From assembly GCA_039932715.1 (NCBI GenBank), contig JBDTPN010000008.1:1-64000 (forward strand): a stretch of DNA of 64,000 bases. The letters run 5' to 3'. The position numbers were made by a program, and so were the translations under genes. Shown piece after piece: positions 36,595-45,528 of this stretch. The notes under the pieces are model-generated. The model did not search any database. It saw only the letters and a program-made list of their open reading frames with translations, and had not been told where the DNA came from. The stretch comes from ZC4RG30 sp039932715 (GTDB lineage: Bacteria > Pseudomonadota > Gammaproteobacteria > Steroidobacterales > Steroidobacteraceae). Within the stretch, counting starts at the first letter, position 1; each line of letters begins with the position of its first letter.

Positions 36595-37176
36595 CTAGCG
36601 CTCGAAGTCAGGATTTGCGGGTGCCTTCGGCATTCCGCTGTCAGTAGAGGTGGCCGTCAACGGCACTGTTGCATCCACCTTTTCAAGCTTGAAGTTATCG
36701 GCCCAGACTTTCCCTCTTCCGGCGAGAAAGTAGCCGAAGGCGATATCGGCGCTGTTCGAAGGAACGTCAAGGACGATCTCGTACCGCTTCCACTGCGTCG
36801 TGCCTGCGACATACCGGGAATCCATGTTGTCAAAAGCAAGGACCTTTCCTTGCGGCCCATCCACCCGCATCCACATCTGTGCCTTGGCCACCTCCTCTGT
36901 CTTCATGTACCCGGACAACCTCCAGCGCGCTCCACGATAATTGTCCGCATCAATGGTCTGCATGAGGGTACCGAAGCCGCTGGCGGCGGCGGATTTCGCT
37001 GCAATCACGGAACCGTGCTTGCCGGAGCTGGCGGTGTCAGTCTGCGAGAATTCATAGTCGGCCGGGGTGCTGCCTGCGATATGCCAGCCGGCCGGCGCTT
37101 CGGCGCGCGCGCTTGAAATTCCGAAGCTAACCAGCAACAAGGCCAGCGACATCGAACGCGAATGATGGATTGTCAT
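36595..37176 (-). CDS. Secreted beta-sandwich protein, third gene of a sigma-factor operon
   Basis: 193 residues with a signal peptide (cut after ISSARA). The mature part resembles a carbohydrate-binding-like jelly roll: GTLMQTIDADNYRGARWRLSGYMKTEEV, TTQWKRYEIVLDVPSNSADIAFGYFLAGRGKVWADNFKLEKV. The last motif (WxDNFKLE) is typical of ligand-binding sandwich domains that follow sigma-factor or cell-envelope stress operons. The ATG overlaps the stop of the membrane protein gene (ATGA). Confidence 0.75.
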   Translation of the reverse strand: MTIHHSRSMSLALLLVSFGISSARAEAPAGWHIAGSTPADYEFSQTDTASSGKHGSVIAAKSAAASGFGTLMQTIDADNYRGARWRLSGYMKTEEVAKAQMWMRVDGPQGKVLAFDNMDSRYVAGTTQWKRYEIVLDVPSNSADIAFGYFLAGRGKVWADNFKLEKVDATVPLTATSTDSGMPKAPANPDFER

Positions 37177-37499
37177 GGGATGTCCTCAGCAACTCCAAAG
37201 CCGGTGAAATGATGCGTCTGGACTTCCAGCAGGTAACTACGGCTGGTGCCTTCGAACCGGCCGTAACCCGATGCGGTGCGTGAATCGGTGGCGGGATGGC
37301 GGACATTCGGGACCGGACTGATGGCGAACATCGCGAAGGCCCCGATGACGGAAACTCGAGCTATCAGGCGTGTAGTTCTGCGCCGTGCCAAATGACTTCC
37401 CGCCGCCGCGAGAATGGCTTGATCGAGCTTGGGTGTCGGCGCATCTTCTACCGAAGCCCGATACTGCAACACCCATGGTGTGATGCTGTCGTTTGTCAT
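37173..37499 (-). CDS. Single-pass membrane protein, candidate anti-sigma factor without a zinc finger
   Basis: The ATG at 37499 overlaps the sigma gene stop (ATGA); a longer frame to 37709 lies in another frame of the sigma gene and is discarded. The 108-residue product has a short N-terminal cytosolic part, one TM segment (about residues 50-70, RLIARVSVIGAFAMFAISPV) and a soluble tail of about 40 residues. No HxxxCxxC motif is present. Position in the operon suggests it controls the sigma factor. Confidence 0.7.
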   Translation of the reverse strand: MTNDSITPWVLQYRASVEDAPTPKLDQAILAAAGSHLARRRTTRLIARVSVIGAFAMFAISPVPNVRHPATDSRTASGYGRFEGTSRSYLLEVQTHHFTGFGVAEDIP

Positions 37500-38119
37500 T
37501 TCCAGGATTCCAGTGAGGCCCGGAGCCTTCGCAAGGCGTATCGAAGGCGGCTCTTGGCGGTCTCGAGATTCGTCCCTGTCACCCGGGCGATTTCCTCGAT
37601 ACCCAACCCTGCTTCTGCCCGAAGCAGGAACGCTTCGCGTTGCAGCAGTGGAAGCGCGGATATCGCGGCAAGAAGTGCTGCTCCCAATGCTTGATTCTGC
37701 GAGCGCCACTCTGGCTCATGGATGCACGAACCGGGGATTTCGTCTGCAGCGTTAAGTTGGGTTTCCGGCCATCGCCCGCGCTTGCGCCACCGATCCATGG
37801 CGCGACGATGGGCGATGGAAAACAGATACGTGACGAACCTCGCTCGTGGCGAATAGCGTTCACGCCCCCGAATGACAGCCATCCAGGTCTCCTGCGCAAC
37901 CTCTTCGCTCTCCCCCGCATCAGGTACCAACCGCTGCACGAATCGAAGTAGTGGCGATCGATACCGGTCGTAGAGGTGCCGGAACGCAGCTTCATCGCCT
38001 CTCTGGAAATGCCCCATGAGAGCCTCGTCCGAACCAGGCTCGAGACAGGGATTTGGCAAGGCGGGGGAAGCAGCCAGGGGTGCCTCTGCGACGATCCATC
38101 TGTCGAACGCGATTTCCAC
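37496..38119 (-). CDS. ECF-type RNA polymerase sigma factor
   Basis: 207 residues. Region 2 is GDEAAFRHLYDRYRSPLLRFVQRLVPDAGESEEVAQETW, followed by the region 2.4-like FVTYLFSIAHRRAMDRWRKRG. Region 4 is ALPLLQREAFLLRAEAGLGIEEIARVTGTNLETAKSRLRYALRRLR. It heads a coupled three-gene operon with a membrane protein and a secreted sandwich protein, so it likely answers an envelope signal. Confidence 0.93.
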   Translation of the reverse strand: MEIAFDRWIVAEAPLAASPALPNPCLEPGSDEALMGHFQRGDEAAFRHLYDRYRSPLLRFVQRLVPDAGESEEVAQETWMAVIRGRERYSPRARFVTYLFSIAHRRAMDRWRKRGRWPETQLNAADEIPGSCIHEPEWRSQNQALGAALLAAISALPLLQREAFLLRAEAGLGIEEIARVTGTNLETAKSRLRYALRRLRASLESWK

Positions 38120-38199
38120 GCCGGCTCCGCTATTGTCGGATGTTGCCCTGACTTAATCGCTCGCCCGCACTGATTCGGGTTAACTCACGTGTAACTTTC

Positions 38200-38802
38200 T
38201 CAGTAGATTCCGGGAACCAGGCGGTAAGTCCGGTTCATGTACTCGCGATACGTCCCCAGTCCGGTGGCCAGCACCTCTTCTTCTACACGTATCCGGTTGA
38301 TCAGCACCACCACAATTGGAACCATGAGGGCTATCAGGCTCAGGGCATTGCCTATGCATAGCCCTATCCCCAAGTGCACCAGCAAAATCGCGGTGTACGA
38401 AGGGTGCCGCAGATACCGGTAAGGACCTGACTCGATGAGCCGATGCCCCTCCCTGACCGCGACGTTTACTGTGAACAGCCGGCCCAGCACCGCGATGGAC
38501 CACGATCGAAGCACTTGCCCCGCGAGCATGCAGGCCAGTCCGGCATAAAACGCCGGCGCACTCCTGAGTGATGCCGCGCCAACCCACGCCAGGGCGATGG
38601 CACTCCACCAGGCGAAGGGAAACACCAGCGCCAATAGCCGCAGGGAACCTCGATCGTCGACTTTGTCACGACCGTCTGCGCGCATGCGACGGACGACAAT
38701 GGACTCGGACACCCAGTAGAGCGCCAGGAGCACCCAGAAGATCACCTTGGCCTCGTGGCCCACGAAATCCCAGGTCGGTTTTGAGAACACGTTTGTCAGC
38801 AT
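38200..38802 (-). CDS. ICMT-like methyltransferase-family integral membrane protein
   Basis: Start set at ATG 38802 (MLTNVFSKPTWDFVGHE), because the preceding part of the frame reads as basic non-protein sequence. The 200-residue product has about five TM segments and the isoprenylcysteine-methyltransferase-type motif GPYRYLRHPSYTAILL plus RVEEEVLA. It should use S-adenosylmethionine to methylate a small or lipid substrate in the membrane. Its gene starts divergently from the DUF6491 gene. Confidence 0.82.
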   Translation of the reverse strand: MLTNVFSKPTWDFVGHEAKVIFWVLLALYWVSESIVVRRMRADGRDKVDDRGSLRLLALVFPFAWWSAIALAWVGAASLRSAPAFYAGLACMLAGQVLRSWSIAVLGRLFTVNVAVREGHRLIESGPYRYLRHPSYTAILLVHLGIGLCIGNALSLIALMVPIVVVLINRIRVEEEVLATGLGTYREYMNRTYRLVPGIY

Positions 38803-38849
38803 CGGTTCAGGTTGTGGGGAGATACTAACCTTGGCAACAGGAGGACGAT

Positions 38850-39215
38850 ATGCATACGCGCGCGACGTTATTGCTCTTTGTCGCCGCCGTGGGCGGGGCC
38901 GCTGCAGCTGCGGAAATGGTGCCTGATGCACGCGAGGTGTCCATTCCCTTCGTCAGCATGGGTTCGATCAACGACTGGCGGGCGGACAAGAGTCAGGGCC
39001 TGTGGATACAGGATGTCCACCGGCAGTGGTATTACGCGCGAATCATGGAGCCCTGCATGGGGCTCGATTTTGCGCAGATCATTGGTTTTGACACCATCCC
39101 GGGCGGTGCCATTGACCGCTCCAGCTCGATATTGGTGCCGCATGAAGGGCGATGCCATATCACCAGCCTGGTGCGCAGCGGGCCACCGCCCAAGAAGGTC
39201 AAACACAAGGACTGA
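38850..39215 (+). CDS. DUF6491-family secreted protein
   Basis: 121 residues, with AGGAGG 6 bases before the ATG (a strong ribosome-binding site). A signal peptide (cut near AAAAAE) precedes the DUF6491 pattern: GSINDWRADKSQGLWIQDVHRQWYYARIMEPCMGLDFAQIIGF and a Cys pair (CMG, CHI). The function is unknown. Confidence 0.82.
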   Translation: MHTRATLLLFVAAVGGAAAAAEMVPDAREVSIPFVSMGSINDWRADKSQGLWIQDVHRQWYYARIMEPCMGLDFAQIIGFDTIPGGAIDRSSSILVPHEGRCHITSLVRSGPPPKKVKHKD

Positions 39216-39230
39216 AGCTGTACGACTCGT

Positions 39231-39290
39231 CTTACATTTCATCGCGGGGATAAGGCTTGCGCGGCAAGCGCCAACACTGCGTAATGTAAG
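39231..39290. repeat. Nested inverted repeats in the leader of the barrel lipoprotein gene
   Basis: CTTACATT (39231-39238) and AATGTAAG (39283-39290) are perfect inverted repeats 44 bases apart. Inside them GCTTGC (39255-39260) and GCAAGC (39264-39269) form a hairpin with a GCG loop. The outer right arm ends 3 bases before the ATG of the lipoprotein gene, so the whole element could fold across the translation start. It may be a regulatory leader or the end of the upstream gene. Confidence 0.5.
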
Positions 39291-39293
39291 AAT

Positions 39294-40610
39294 ATGAAGT
39301 GCGGTCTCCTACCCTCGCGTGTGCTCGTCGCTTGGGTAACCTTTGGACTTGCCGGCTGCGCGTCGACGCGCCACGAAGCCCCACCCACGGTTGCACCGCA
39401 GCCCCCGAAGATCACCACTACTGAGGCAGTAGCCAACGCCGAGGTGGTCAAAGCGCAGGAAGCTGCAGCCTCCGCTCCCACTGAAGCGGCGCCTGCAGCC
39501 ACTGCTGCGCCTGTTAGCGCGCCTGCCGCGGCGGCTGCCCCGACAACCGTGGCGCCCATTACTCCGCAGGGTGCCATTGCCGTTGTGCCGGCCACCCCGG
39601 CTGCCCCGACGCCGGTGGTGCTAGCAACTCCGTCGCCCACAGTGCACCTGGCACAGCGCTATTTTCCAACAGAGCTCTCGGTTGAAGAAATTCTCAAGGA
39701 GAACGCCGCGACCGCGCCGCCGTTGGATTTCCAGCAACGCGTGGACCATGCGCACGACAGGATCTATACCTGGAGTCAGGGATTGGTCGAGGCGACCGAC
39801 CACAAGTTCGCAGCCAAGGATCGCGAGATGCTGCCAGTTCCCGCGGCGCCATTTCGCCTCGGCTTCAACCTGCAATCCATCGACCATAGCGACGGCGTGG
39901 ATGTGAGACTGGATGTCGATCTTGATATTGCGCTGAGCCTGCCCAATATTGAAAAGCGATTTCGAATATTCATCACCAGCGATGCCCTCGATGAAGCACC
40001 GCGTGCGGTGGGTGACAACCCCGGCCTGCGCGCCGGACTGCGCGTGCCGCTGCGCAAATACCTGGATTTCGACGTGGGCCTCAAGCTGGACGCTCCTCCC
40101 GTAGCATTCGCCTCGGTGAAGTGGACACGCGAGGTTCCACTAGGCGACTGGACCTTCTATCCCTTTGCCAAACTGTTCGCGGATACCAAGGAAAGCGTGG
40201 GCTATGCCCTGGCAGCCACTTTCGATCGTTGGTACGGGCGCAACTTGTATCGGTCGTCCTCTTATGCCAAGTGGCGCGCTGATCGCGACGCCATCCAGTG
40301 GTCGCAGTCATTTATCTATGCGCGCGCCAACGAGATCATCGTTCCCGAAAGGTATGGGCAGTATCTCAAGGCCAACGACATCGGCCATGGCTGGGGAGTG
40401 CGCCTCTACGCCAGCGGGAAGGACGCCAGCTATGTGGACTATTACGAATCGGGCTTCTTTTTCCGGCACCCAACTTCGTCCCACCAATGGCTGTTCTGGT
40501 TCGTCGAGCCATTCGTGCGTTGGGACAAGGACTACAACTGGGATACCGATCCGGGCGTACGCGTGGGCTTCAACGCCCTGTTCTGGGATCTCTCGCGGCC
40601 GGCGCGGTAA
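39294..40610 (+). CDS. Outer-membrane lipoprotein with a beta-barrel-like domain
   Basis: 438 residues. A lipoprotein signal (GLAGC) is followed by an Ala/Pro/Thr-rich, low-complexity linker of about 90 residues. The rest is beta-rich with alternating hydrophobic residues (GFNLQSIDHSDGVDVRLDVDLD, VGYALAATFDRWYGRN, FFRHPTSSHQWLFWF). No close family is recognised. It ends in a perfect 11-bp hairpin. Confidence 0.7.
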   Translation: MKCGLLPSRVLVAWVTFGLAGCASTRHEAPPTVAPQPPKITTTEAVANAEVVKAQEAAASAPTEAAPAATAAPVSAPAAAAAPTTVAPITPQGAIAVVPATPAAPTPVVLATPSPTVHLAQRYFPTELSVEEILKENAATAPPLDFQQRVDHAHDRIYTWSQGLVEATDHKFAAKDREMLPVPAAPFRLGFNLQSIDHSDGVDVRLDVDLDIALSLPNIEKRFRIFITSDALDEAPRAVGDNPGLRAGLRVPLRKYLDFDVGLKLDAPPVAFASVKWTREVPLGDWTFYPFAKLFADTKESVGYALAATFDRWYGRNLYRSSSYAKWRADRDAIQWSQSFIYARANEIIVPERYGQYLKANDIGHGWGVRLYASGKDASYVDYYESGFFFRHPTSSHQWLFWFVEPFVRWDKDYNWDTDPGVRVGFNALFWDLSRPAR

Positions 40611-40623
40611 ACCCGCGCCGGCC
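40597..40623. terminator. Strong hairpin between convergent genes
   Basis: GGCCGGCGCGG (40597-40607) and CCGCGCCGGCC (40613-40623) form a perfect 11-bp stem with a five-base loop that includes the TAA stop. A second small hairpin (CCCTGA 40622-40627, TCAGGG 40631-40636) overlaps the stop of the minus-strand gene. No T-run, but the position between convergent genes fits a shared terminator. Confidence 0.5.
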
Positions 40624-40630
40624 CTGACTG

Positions 40631-42940
40631 TCAGGGTGCGGCGCCGGCCTGTATCCAGTCGCGCACCTGGTTGATAGTTGCCTGGTCGAGATACGGACCA
40701 CCGAAAGGCATGCGGACCCCGACAGCATTGGTACCTTCGAGCTTCTGGACCACATAGCTGTTGCCCGGATCACTGGGTGTGACACGTTTGAGCGATCCAA
40801 CTTCCTGGCTGGTGACATTGATCAGGGCGCTGGCAGTGGCCGCGGCGCTACTGAGATTCATGCTGCCAGGCAGGGACGCGCCCGCACCATTGTGACAACT
40901 GGAGCAGCGCGGCCCGAAGATCGCACTCTGCAACGACGCCAGCGTGGGCGCGTTACCCACGGTCACTGGTACAGCAGCGCTGGTGGTGAGATTGCCTGCT
41001 CCATCCTTGGCTTCCGCAGTCAGTTGCACAGCGCCGCTGAGGCCCGTGGTGTTCCACTGCACTGTGTACGGAGCTGTAGTGGCCGTGCCGATGACTGTGG
41101 TGCCTGCGAGGAAACGAACCTGCGCGACGCCAATGTTGTCAGCGGCGGTGGCCGTCACCGTCACCGTGCCACTGACATTGCCCGCCACCGGTGCCGTCAA
41201 TGTCACTGTGGGCGGCGTAACGTCCGGGACGTTGTTGACGGTGACTGCGACTCCTGGCGACGCTGTTGTGTTGCCGAATGCATCGTAAGCGGTCGCAATC
41301 AGGGTCACGGAACCGTTGGCCGTAGACCCTGTGTTCCAGGTGGCGGTGAAGGGTGCGGCCGTTACCGTTGCGATGTCAGTGGTTGTCGAGCCCACCCGCG
41401 TCGAAAATACGACCTTGGCCACGCCCACATTGTCCGCGGCGTTGGCGGTGACAGGCACGCTGCCGCTGACCGAGGCGACAGCTACCGGCGTCGTTATAGC
41501 CACACCGGTAGGCGCCACGACATCCGGTGCCGTTGCACCCAGGTCGATGCGCGCATACAGCCCGCCATTCTCGCCATTGATCCCGGCTACCAGGTACAAA
41601 GTCGTGGTTGGCTGGTTACGCGCGCCGTTGCCGAACGTGATGCCCCACAGGCCTTCATTGACGATGGCATTGCCGGCTGAATCATTCATGGAGTGAATGA
41701 ATGCACCCGTGCCCACGTCGTATCCATTGATCTTGCCGTCGCCGAAATTGCCCACCAGCAGGGCGCCACTGAGCGTGCCGAAGTTGGCAGGTGCGAGTGC
41801 AATTCCCCACGGCGCATTGAGCTTGCCGCCTGCCGGCACCAGGTGCTTGAGCAAGGTGCCATTGACGTCAAACGTATTGACCAGGCCCAGGCCGGCGCCC
41901 GCTTCCTCATCACTGGCAGTCGCATCCTGCTTGGCATAGGCCACAACCAGCACGGTACTGCCCGCAACCTGCACGGCCTGGATGTTGAAAGGCGCGTATC
42001 CGACGGGCAGTGTCGGATCAGCGAAGCCACCAGTGGCGGTCACCTTTGTAAAGGTCGAGTTGAATACCTGGATCCTGTTGTTGTGGAAATCCGCGGCATA
42101 CAGGAAATTGCTGCCACCATTGGCGGCCATGGCCAAACCCTTGTAGATCGCGCCCCCGGCAGCATCGTCATATGCATTGACCGCAGTGGTCGCATTTACC
42201 GTCGGCGCCCAGCCCGCGATGGTCCCGCTTTCGGTGACGAAAATGAACCTTGCAGGTGCAGTAACCGTGCCATTGGTCACCGTGAAGTCCGTAGTGGATG
42301 AGCTGGCTATCATGCCGGTGACCGCGCCCACGCCATTCGCGCCTGCGGGAATGCTGACCACCAGCGCCTGCACCAGCCCGGTGCCATCATAGATGGTGGA
42401 TGTTTGATCGTGATTGTTGGCCACCCAGTTGGGCCCGCCCGCCAGGGCGGCAATTCCCCAGGGATTCTTGAGATGCGGGTCCGTTGCTGCGGCCGCAACG
42501 CTGCCATCGGAGACCAGCTTGCTGAGTGAATACGCACTCGGCGGTGGGGCGTCGACCTTGGCCGACAAGCTGAACGTCGTGCTGCCGTAGGCGTTCATTG
42601 CGGTGACGGTGTAGTTGGCCTGCGTGACGACAGCAGTGGGAGTGCCACTGATGATGCCTGTGAGATCGTTGATTGAAATGCCGGCCGGCAATGCCGGACT
42701 GACGGTATAGCCGGTGACGCTGCCAGTTACCGTGGGATTCACTGGCTGGAGGGCCACGCCGACCACTGCATTCACCGGCCCTGCATAGGTCAGGCCACTG
42801 GGTGGTGATGAATTCATGCCGCCTCCACCTCCTCCCCCACCACCGCCGTAGCCCCCGCCTCCGCAGGCTGACAAAACCGTCAACCCTGCCAGCAGGGTTG
42901 TTCTTGCGACATGCACTATCCGTTGCAACGTGGTGGTCAT
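40631..42940 (-). CDS. TIGR03118-like beta-propeller lipoprotein with Ig-like domains and a cytochrome-c-like tail
   Basis: Start at ATG 42940, with AAGGAAAG upstream; 769 residues. A lipoprotein signal (lipobox LSAC) precedes a run of more than 14 near-Gly residues. Next are an Ig-like domain, a TIGR03118-type propeller (KNPWGIAALAGGPNWVANN and the APWGIAL, GLWGITFG repeats), two Ig-like domains of about 95 residues (each starting with APT/PPT and ending in VTVxN), and a C-terminal segment with CSSCH. The tail is probably heme-c bearing. The divergent porin also carries a CxxCH, so the two may work together in electron transfer. Confidence 0.82.
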   Translation of the reverse strand: MTTTLQRIVHVARTTLLAGLTVLSACGGGGYGGGGGGGGGGMNSSPPSGLTYAGPVNAVVGVALQPVNPTVTGSVTGYTVSPALPAGISINDLTGIISGTPTAVVTQANYTVTAMNAYGSTTFSLSAKVDAPPPSAYSLSKLVSDGSVAAAATDPHLKNPWGIAALAGGPNWVANNHDQTSTIYDGTGLVQALVVSIPAGANGVGAVTGMIASSSTTDFTVTNGTVTAPARFIFVTESGTIAGWAPTVNATTAVNAYDDAAGGAIYKGLAMAANGGSNFLYAADFHNNRIQVFNSTFTKVTATGGFADPTLPVGYAPFNIQAVQVAGSTVLVVAYAKQDATASDEEAGAGLGLVNTFDVNGTLLKHLVPAGGKLNAPWGIALAPANFGTLSGALLVGNFGDGKINGYDVGTGAFIHSMNDSAGNAIVNEGLWGITFGNGARNQPTTTLYLVAGINGENGGLYARIDLGATAPDVVAPTGVAITTPVAVASVSGSVPVTANAADNVGVAKVVFSTRVGSTTTDIATVTAAPFTATWNTGSTANGSVTLIATAYDAFGNTTASPGVAVTVNNVPDVTPPTVTLTAPVAGNVSGTVTVTATAADNIGVAQVRFLAGTTVIGTATTAPYTVQWNTTGLSGAVQLTAEAKDGAGNLTTSAAVPVTVGNAPTLASLQSAIFGPRCSSCHNGAGASLPGSMNLSSAAATASALINVTSQEVGSLKRVTPSDPGNSYVVQKLEGTNAVGVRMPFGGPYLDQATINQVRDWIQAGAAP

Positions 42941-43064
42941 GATCTTTCCTTCTCGCGATTGTGTTCTTGCAACGAATGAGTTCCGGCGCACAAGGCGCAG
43001 GTTGCACACGAATTATTTATTTCTCGCACCGCAACCACACGGCACGCTGCGGACACATACCGAC

Positions 43065-44150
43065 ATGGCTATAAACAAGAACTACTGGTTGCTGCTGCTG
43101 TTATCCATGGCTGTAACGCGGATTGCGTACGCGGAGCCCTACTTCGCGGTGCAGATGGGGCTCAAGTGCAGCGCCTGCCATGTGAATCCAACCGGCGGCG
43201 GCATGCGCACCACCTTTGGCAGCCTCTGGGGCCAGACCACACTGCCGGCCAACACACTGAAGATGACCGAGGCCCCGTTTACCGGCGAGATCAGTCGCTA
43301 CCTGGCGCTTGGTGCCAACCTGCGCGCCGACGCCACCGTCAGTGATACACCAGACACCGCCACGATCAACTCCTTTGATCTGAGCAGTTTTCGGCTTTAC
43401 GGAGAATTGCGCGCCATACCCGGGCGGCTTTCAGTCTATTTCGATGAGCGTCTGGCGCCAGGTGGCGCCACCAATGAGGAAGCCTATGTGCTGTACCGAA
43501 GTCGCGACCAGCGTATCTACGCCAAGGCCGGGCAGATGTACCTGCCTTACGGCATCCGACTGCAGGACAATGGTGCCTACATCCGCGAGCAGACCGGCAT
43601 CAGTTTCCTGACACCGGATCGCGGCGTCGAGTTTGGCTTTGATGGGGCGCACTGGACTGCACAGCTGTCGATCAGCAATGGCACAGCGGGTGGGCCCGAG
43701 GTGGACAGCGGTAAACAGTGGAGCCTGCGCAGCGAATATGTGCAGTCCCACTGGCGAGCGGGCGCCAGTTTCAACTACAACGATTTCGACGAAGGTTCCA
43801 GACGCATGCAGAATTTGTTCGGTGGCATTCGAACCGGCCCGGTGAGCTGGCTGGCTGAGGCAGACTATATCGTCGAGGAATCACAATCGGCGCGACGCGA
43901 AACCTGGGCCACACTGCTGGAAGCCAACTGGTTGCTGCGCAAGGGACACAACCTCAAGCTCACCGCCGAGCACCTCGATCCAAAAGGAGGAATCACCCGG
44001 GACCAGCAGATGCGGCTCAGCGCTGTGTACGAATACACGCCCCTGCCCTTCGTGCAGTTGCGCGCGGGTCTGCGCAACTACGATGACCAGCAGGAAGTCG
44101 ACTTTCTCAACCAGCGGATACTGTTCCTGCAGGTCAACGGATTTTTCTAG
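43065..44150 (+). CDS. Outer-membrane porin with an N-terminal CxxCH
   Basis: ATG 43065 begins a signal peptide (cut near IAYAEP), then GLKCSACHVNPTGGGMRTTFG holds a heme-c-type motif. The remaining ~320 residues alternate polar and nonpolar residues as in a beta-barrel and end in Phe-Phe (NGFF). The layout, a small heme site before a barrel, recalls porin-cytochrome conduits, but only one motif is present. It is divergent from the TIGR03118-like gene and upstream of the TorF porin gene on the same strand. Confidence 0.8.
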   Translation: MAINKNYWLLLLLSMAVTRIAYAEPYFAVQMGLKCSACHVNPTGGGMRTTFGSLWGQTTLPANTLKMTEAPFTGEISRYLALGANLRADATVSDTPDTATINSFDLSSFRLYGELRAIPGRLSVYFDERLAPGGATNEEAYVLYRSRDQRIYAKAGQMYLPYGIRLQDNGAYIREQTGISFLTPDRGVEFGFDGAHWTAQLSISNGTAGGPEVDSGKQWSLRSEYVQSHWRAGASFNYNDFDEGSRRMQNLFGGIRTGPVSWLAEADYIVEESQSARRETWATLLEANWLLRKGHNLKLTAEHLDPKGGITRDQQMRLSAVYEYTPLPFVQLRAGLRNYDDQQEVDFLNQRILFLQVNGFF

Positions 44151-44179
44151 ACCAGGTTTTCTGGCATAGAATCCCACCG

Positions 44180-44893
44180 ATGCAAAGGCTGCGGTCCGGT
44201 CTCGCGTGCTGCCTGCTGGTGGCCACAGCGCAAGCGGCGCCGCCACAATGGGGCGGCTCGGTCACAGTGGCCAGCGACTATTTGCTGCGCGGTGTGTCAT
44301 TCAGTGGCAACGATCCCGCGTTGTCGTCCGAGGTCCATGTGCAGTTCAGCGGCAACTTTTTTGCCAGCGCCGGGGTAATCACCAGCCGCCCGCAACCCGC
44401 CGCGGACATGACACCGGAACTCAACGCCACGCTGGGATTCGCCGCTCCGCTAAATGAAGACTGGATCGGACGGGTCAGCGTTGCGCATTACGAAGCACCC
44501 TGGTCTGCCTATCCGGATTTCTATCGCTACGACGAGCTGACTGCCGATTTGACCTGGCGCGATCGCTGGCACCTTTTGGTCAGCTACTCTCCCAACACCT
44601 CACGCTACGCGCCGGGGTATGGCCCGGTGTGGCACGGCAATGCGCTGGGATTTGAAACCAGCTACCAGCAACCCCTGCGGCACGGACTGCAGGCATTTGC
44701 CGGCATCGGCTATTACGACCTCAGTGACCTGTTTGGTGATGGCTATTGGTACGGGAGTTTCGGCGTCACCCTGAGCCGGCAACAATGGGAATTCGACCTC
44801 TCCTGGGTCATGCCCGAGGCTACGGCACAGCGATTGTCTTATCCGGGAACGGCCCAGCAGCGTCTTCTGGCCACCCTGACCTGGAATTTTTAG
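44180..44893 (+). CDS. TorF-family putative porin
   Basis: 237 residues with a signal peptide (cut near AQAAPP) and the TorF pattern: WGGSVTVASDYLLRGVSFSGNDPALSSEVHV. The C-terminus ends LLATLTWNF, with the terminal Phe used by the outer-membrane insertion machinery. Located 29 bases after the CxxCH porin gene, so likely co-transcribed. Confidence 0.88.
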   Translation: MQRLRSGLACCLLVATAQAAPPQWGGSVTVASDYLLRGVSFSGNDPALSSEVHVQFSGNFFASAGVITSRPQPAADMTPELNATLGFAAPLNEDWIGRVSVAHYEAPWSAYPDFYRYDELTADLTWRDRWHLLVSYSPNTSRYAPGYGPVWHGNALGFETSYQQPLRHGLQAFAGIGYYDLSDLFGDGYWYGSFGVTLSRQQWEFDLSWVMPEATAQRLSYPGTAQQRLLATLTWNF

Positions 44894-44949
44894 CGTCCTC
44901 TATTTTGCCCAAGGTGTAACTTTTTGACTGGTTGCTGGCACTCACCCAT

Positions 44950-45528
44950 ATGCCCACGCCTGCCCCATCTTCAGAGTCCCATGACTCCATCCTGCTGCGG
45001 CGCATAGCCCAGCAGGACCGGCGTGCGTTCGATGAGCTGTACCAGGCCTACTACCGCCGGCTGTCGCGGTTCCTGCAGCGCCTGACCCCGCGCTACCAGT
45101 TCGCCGAGGAAATCATCAATGACACATTCTGGGTGGTCTGGACCAAGGCCGGCGAATTTCGCGGCGCGGCGCGAGTGTCGACCTGGATCATGGGCATCGC
45201 CTATCGGCGTGCGCTGCACGCGCTGCGCGACGAGCGCCAGTTGCATGGCCCCAGCCATGAGCAGATCCATGAGGATTCCTGCAGCACGGACGAGCTAGGC
45301 GAATCAAACGATGTGCAGGACTGGGTGGCGCAGGGATTGCAGACACTGCCCGTCGAGCAACGCATTGCGCTGGAACTTGCCTACTTCATGGGACATTCCT
45401 GTGAAGAAATCGCCGCCATCACTGAATGCCCGGTCAGCACGGTCAAAGCGCGCATGTTCCATGCCCGCGAGCGCCTTCGCAAAACCCTCCCCTCACTGGG
45501 CGGCAGCCCATCGATGATGGCTCCATGA
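44950..45528 (+). CDS. ECF-type sigma factor
   Basis: 192 residues from ATG 44950; a TTG at 44932 is possible. Region 2: DRRAFDELYQAYYRRLSRFLQRLTPRYQFAEEIINDTFWVVW, then WIMGIAYRRALHALR. Region 4: LPVEQRIALELAYFMGHSCEEIAAITECPVSTVKARMFHARERLRK. The stop overlaps the anti-sigma ATG (ATGA). Upstream, GTGTAAC (44914-44920) could be part of an autoregulated promoter, but I cannot fix the -10. Confidence 0.93.
   Translation: MPTPAPSSESHDSILLRRIAQQDRRAFDELYQAYYRRLSRFLQRLTPRYQFAEEIINDTFWVVWTKAGEFRGAARVSTWIMGIAYRRALHALRDERQLHGPSHEQIHEDSCSTDELGESNDVQDWVAQGLQTLPVEQRIALELAYFMGHSCEEIAAITECPVSTVKARMFHARERLRKTLPSLGGSPSMMAP

Noticed and set aside
37500..37709. N-terminal extension of the membrane protein gene to 37709
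   Set aside because: The extension lies in another frame of the sigma factor gene. The ATG at 37499 overlaps the sigma stop in the same manner as the next gene pair.
39239..39640. Minus-strand frame of 133 codons, Gly/Ala-rich
   Set aside because: Shadow of the Ala/Pro linker of the lipoprotein gene; low complexity with no domain.
44914..44920. GTGTAAC before one sigma gene compared with GTGTAAC near 38189
   Set aside because: The second copy points away from the other sigma gene, so a shared autoregulatory promoter motif is not supported.
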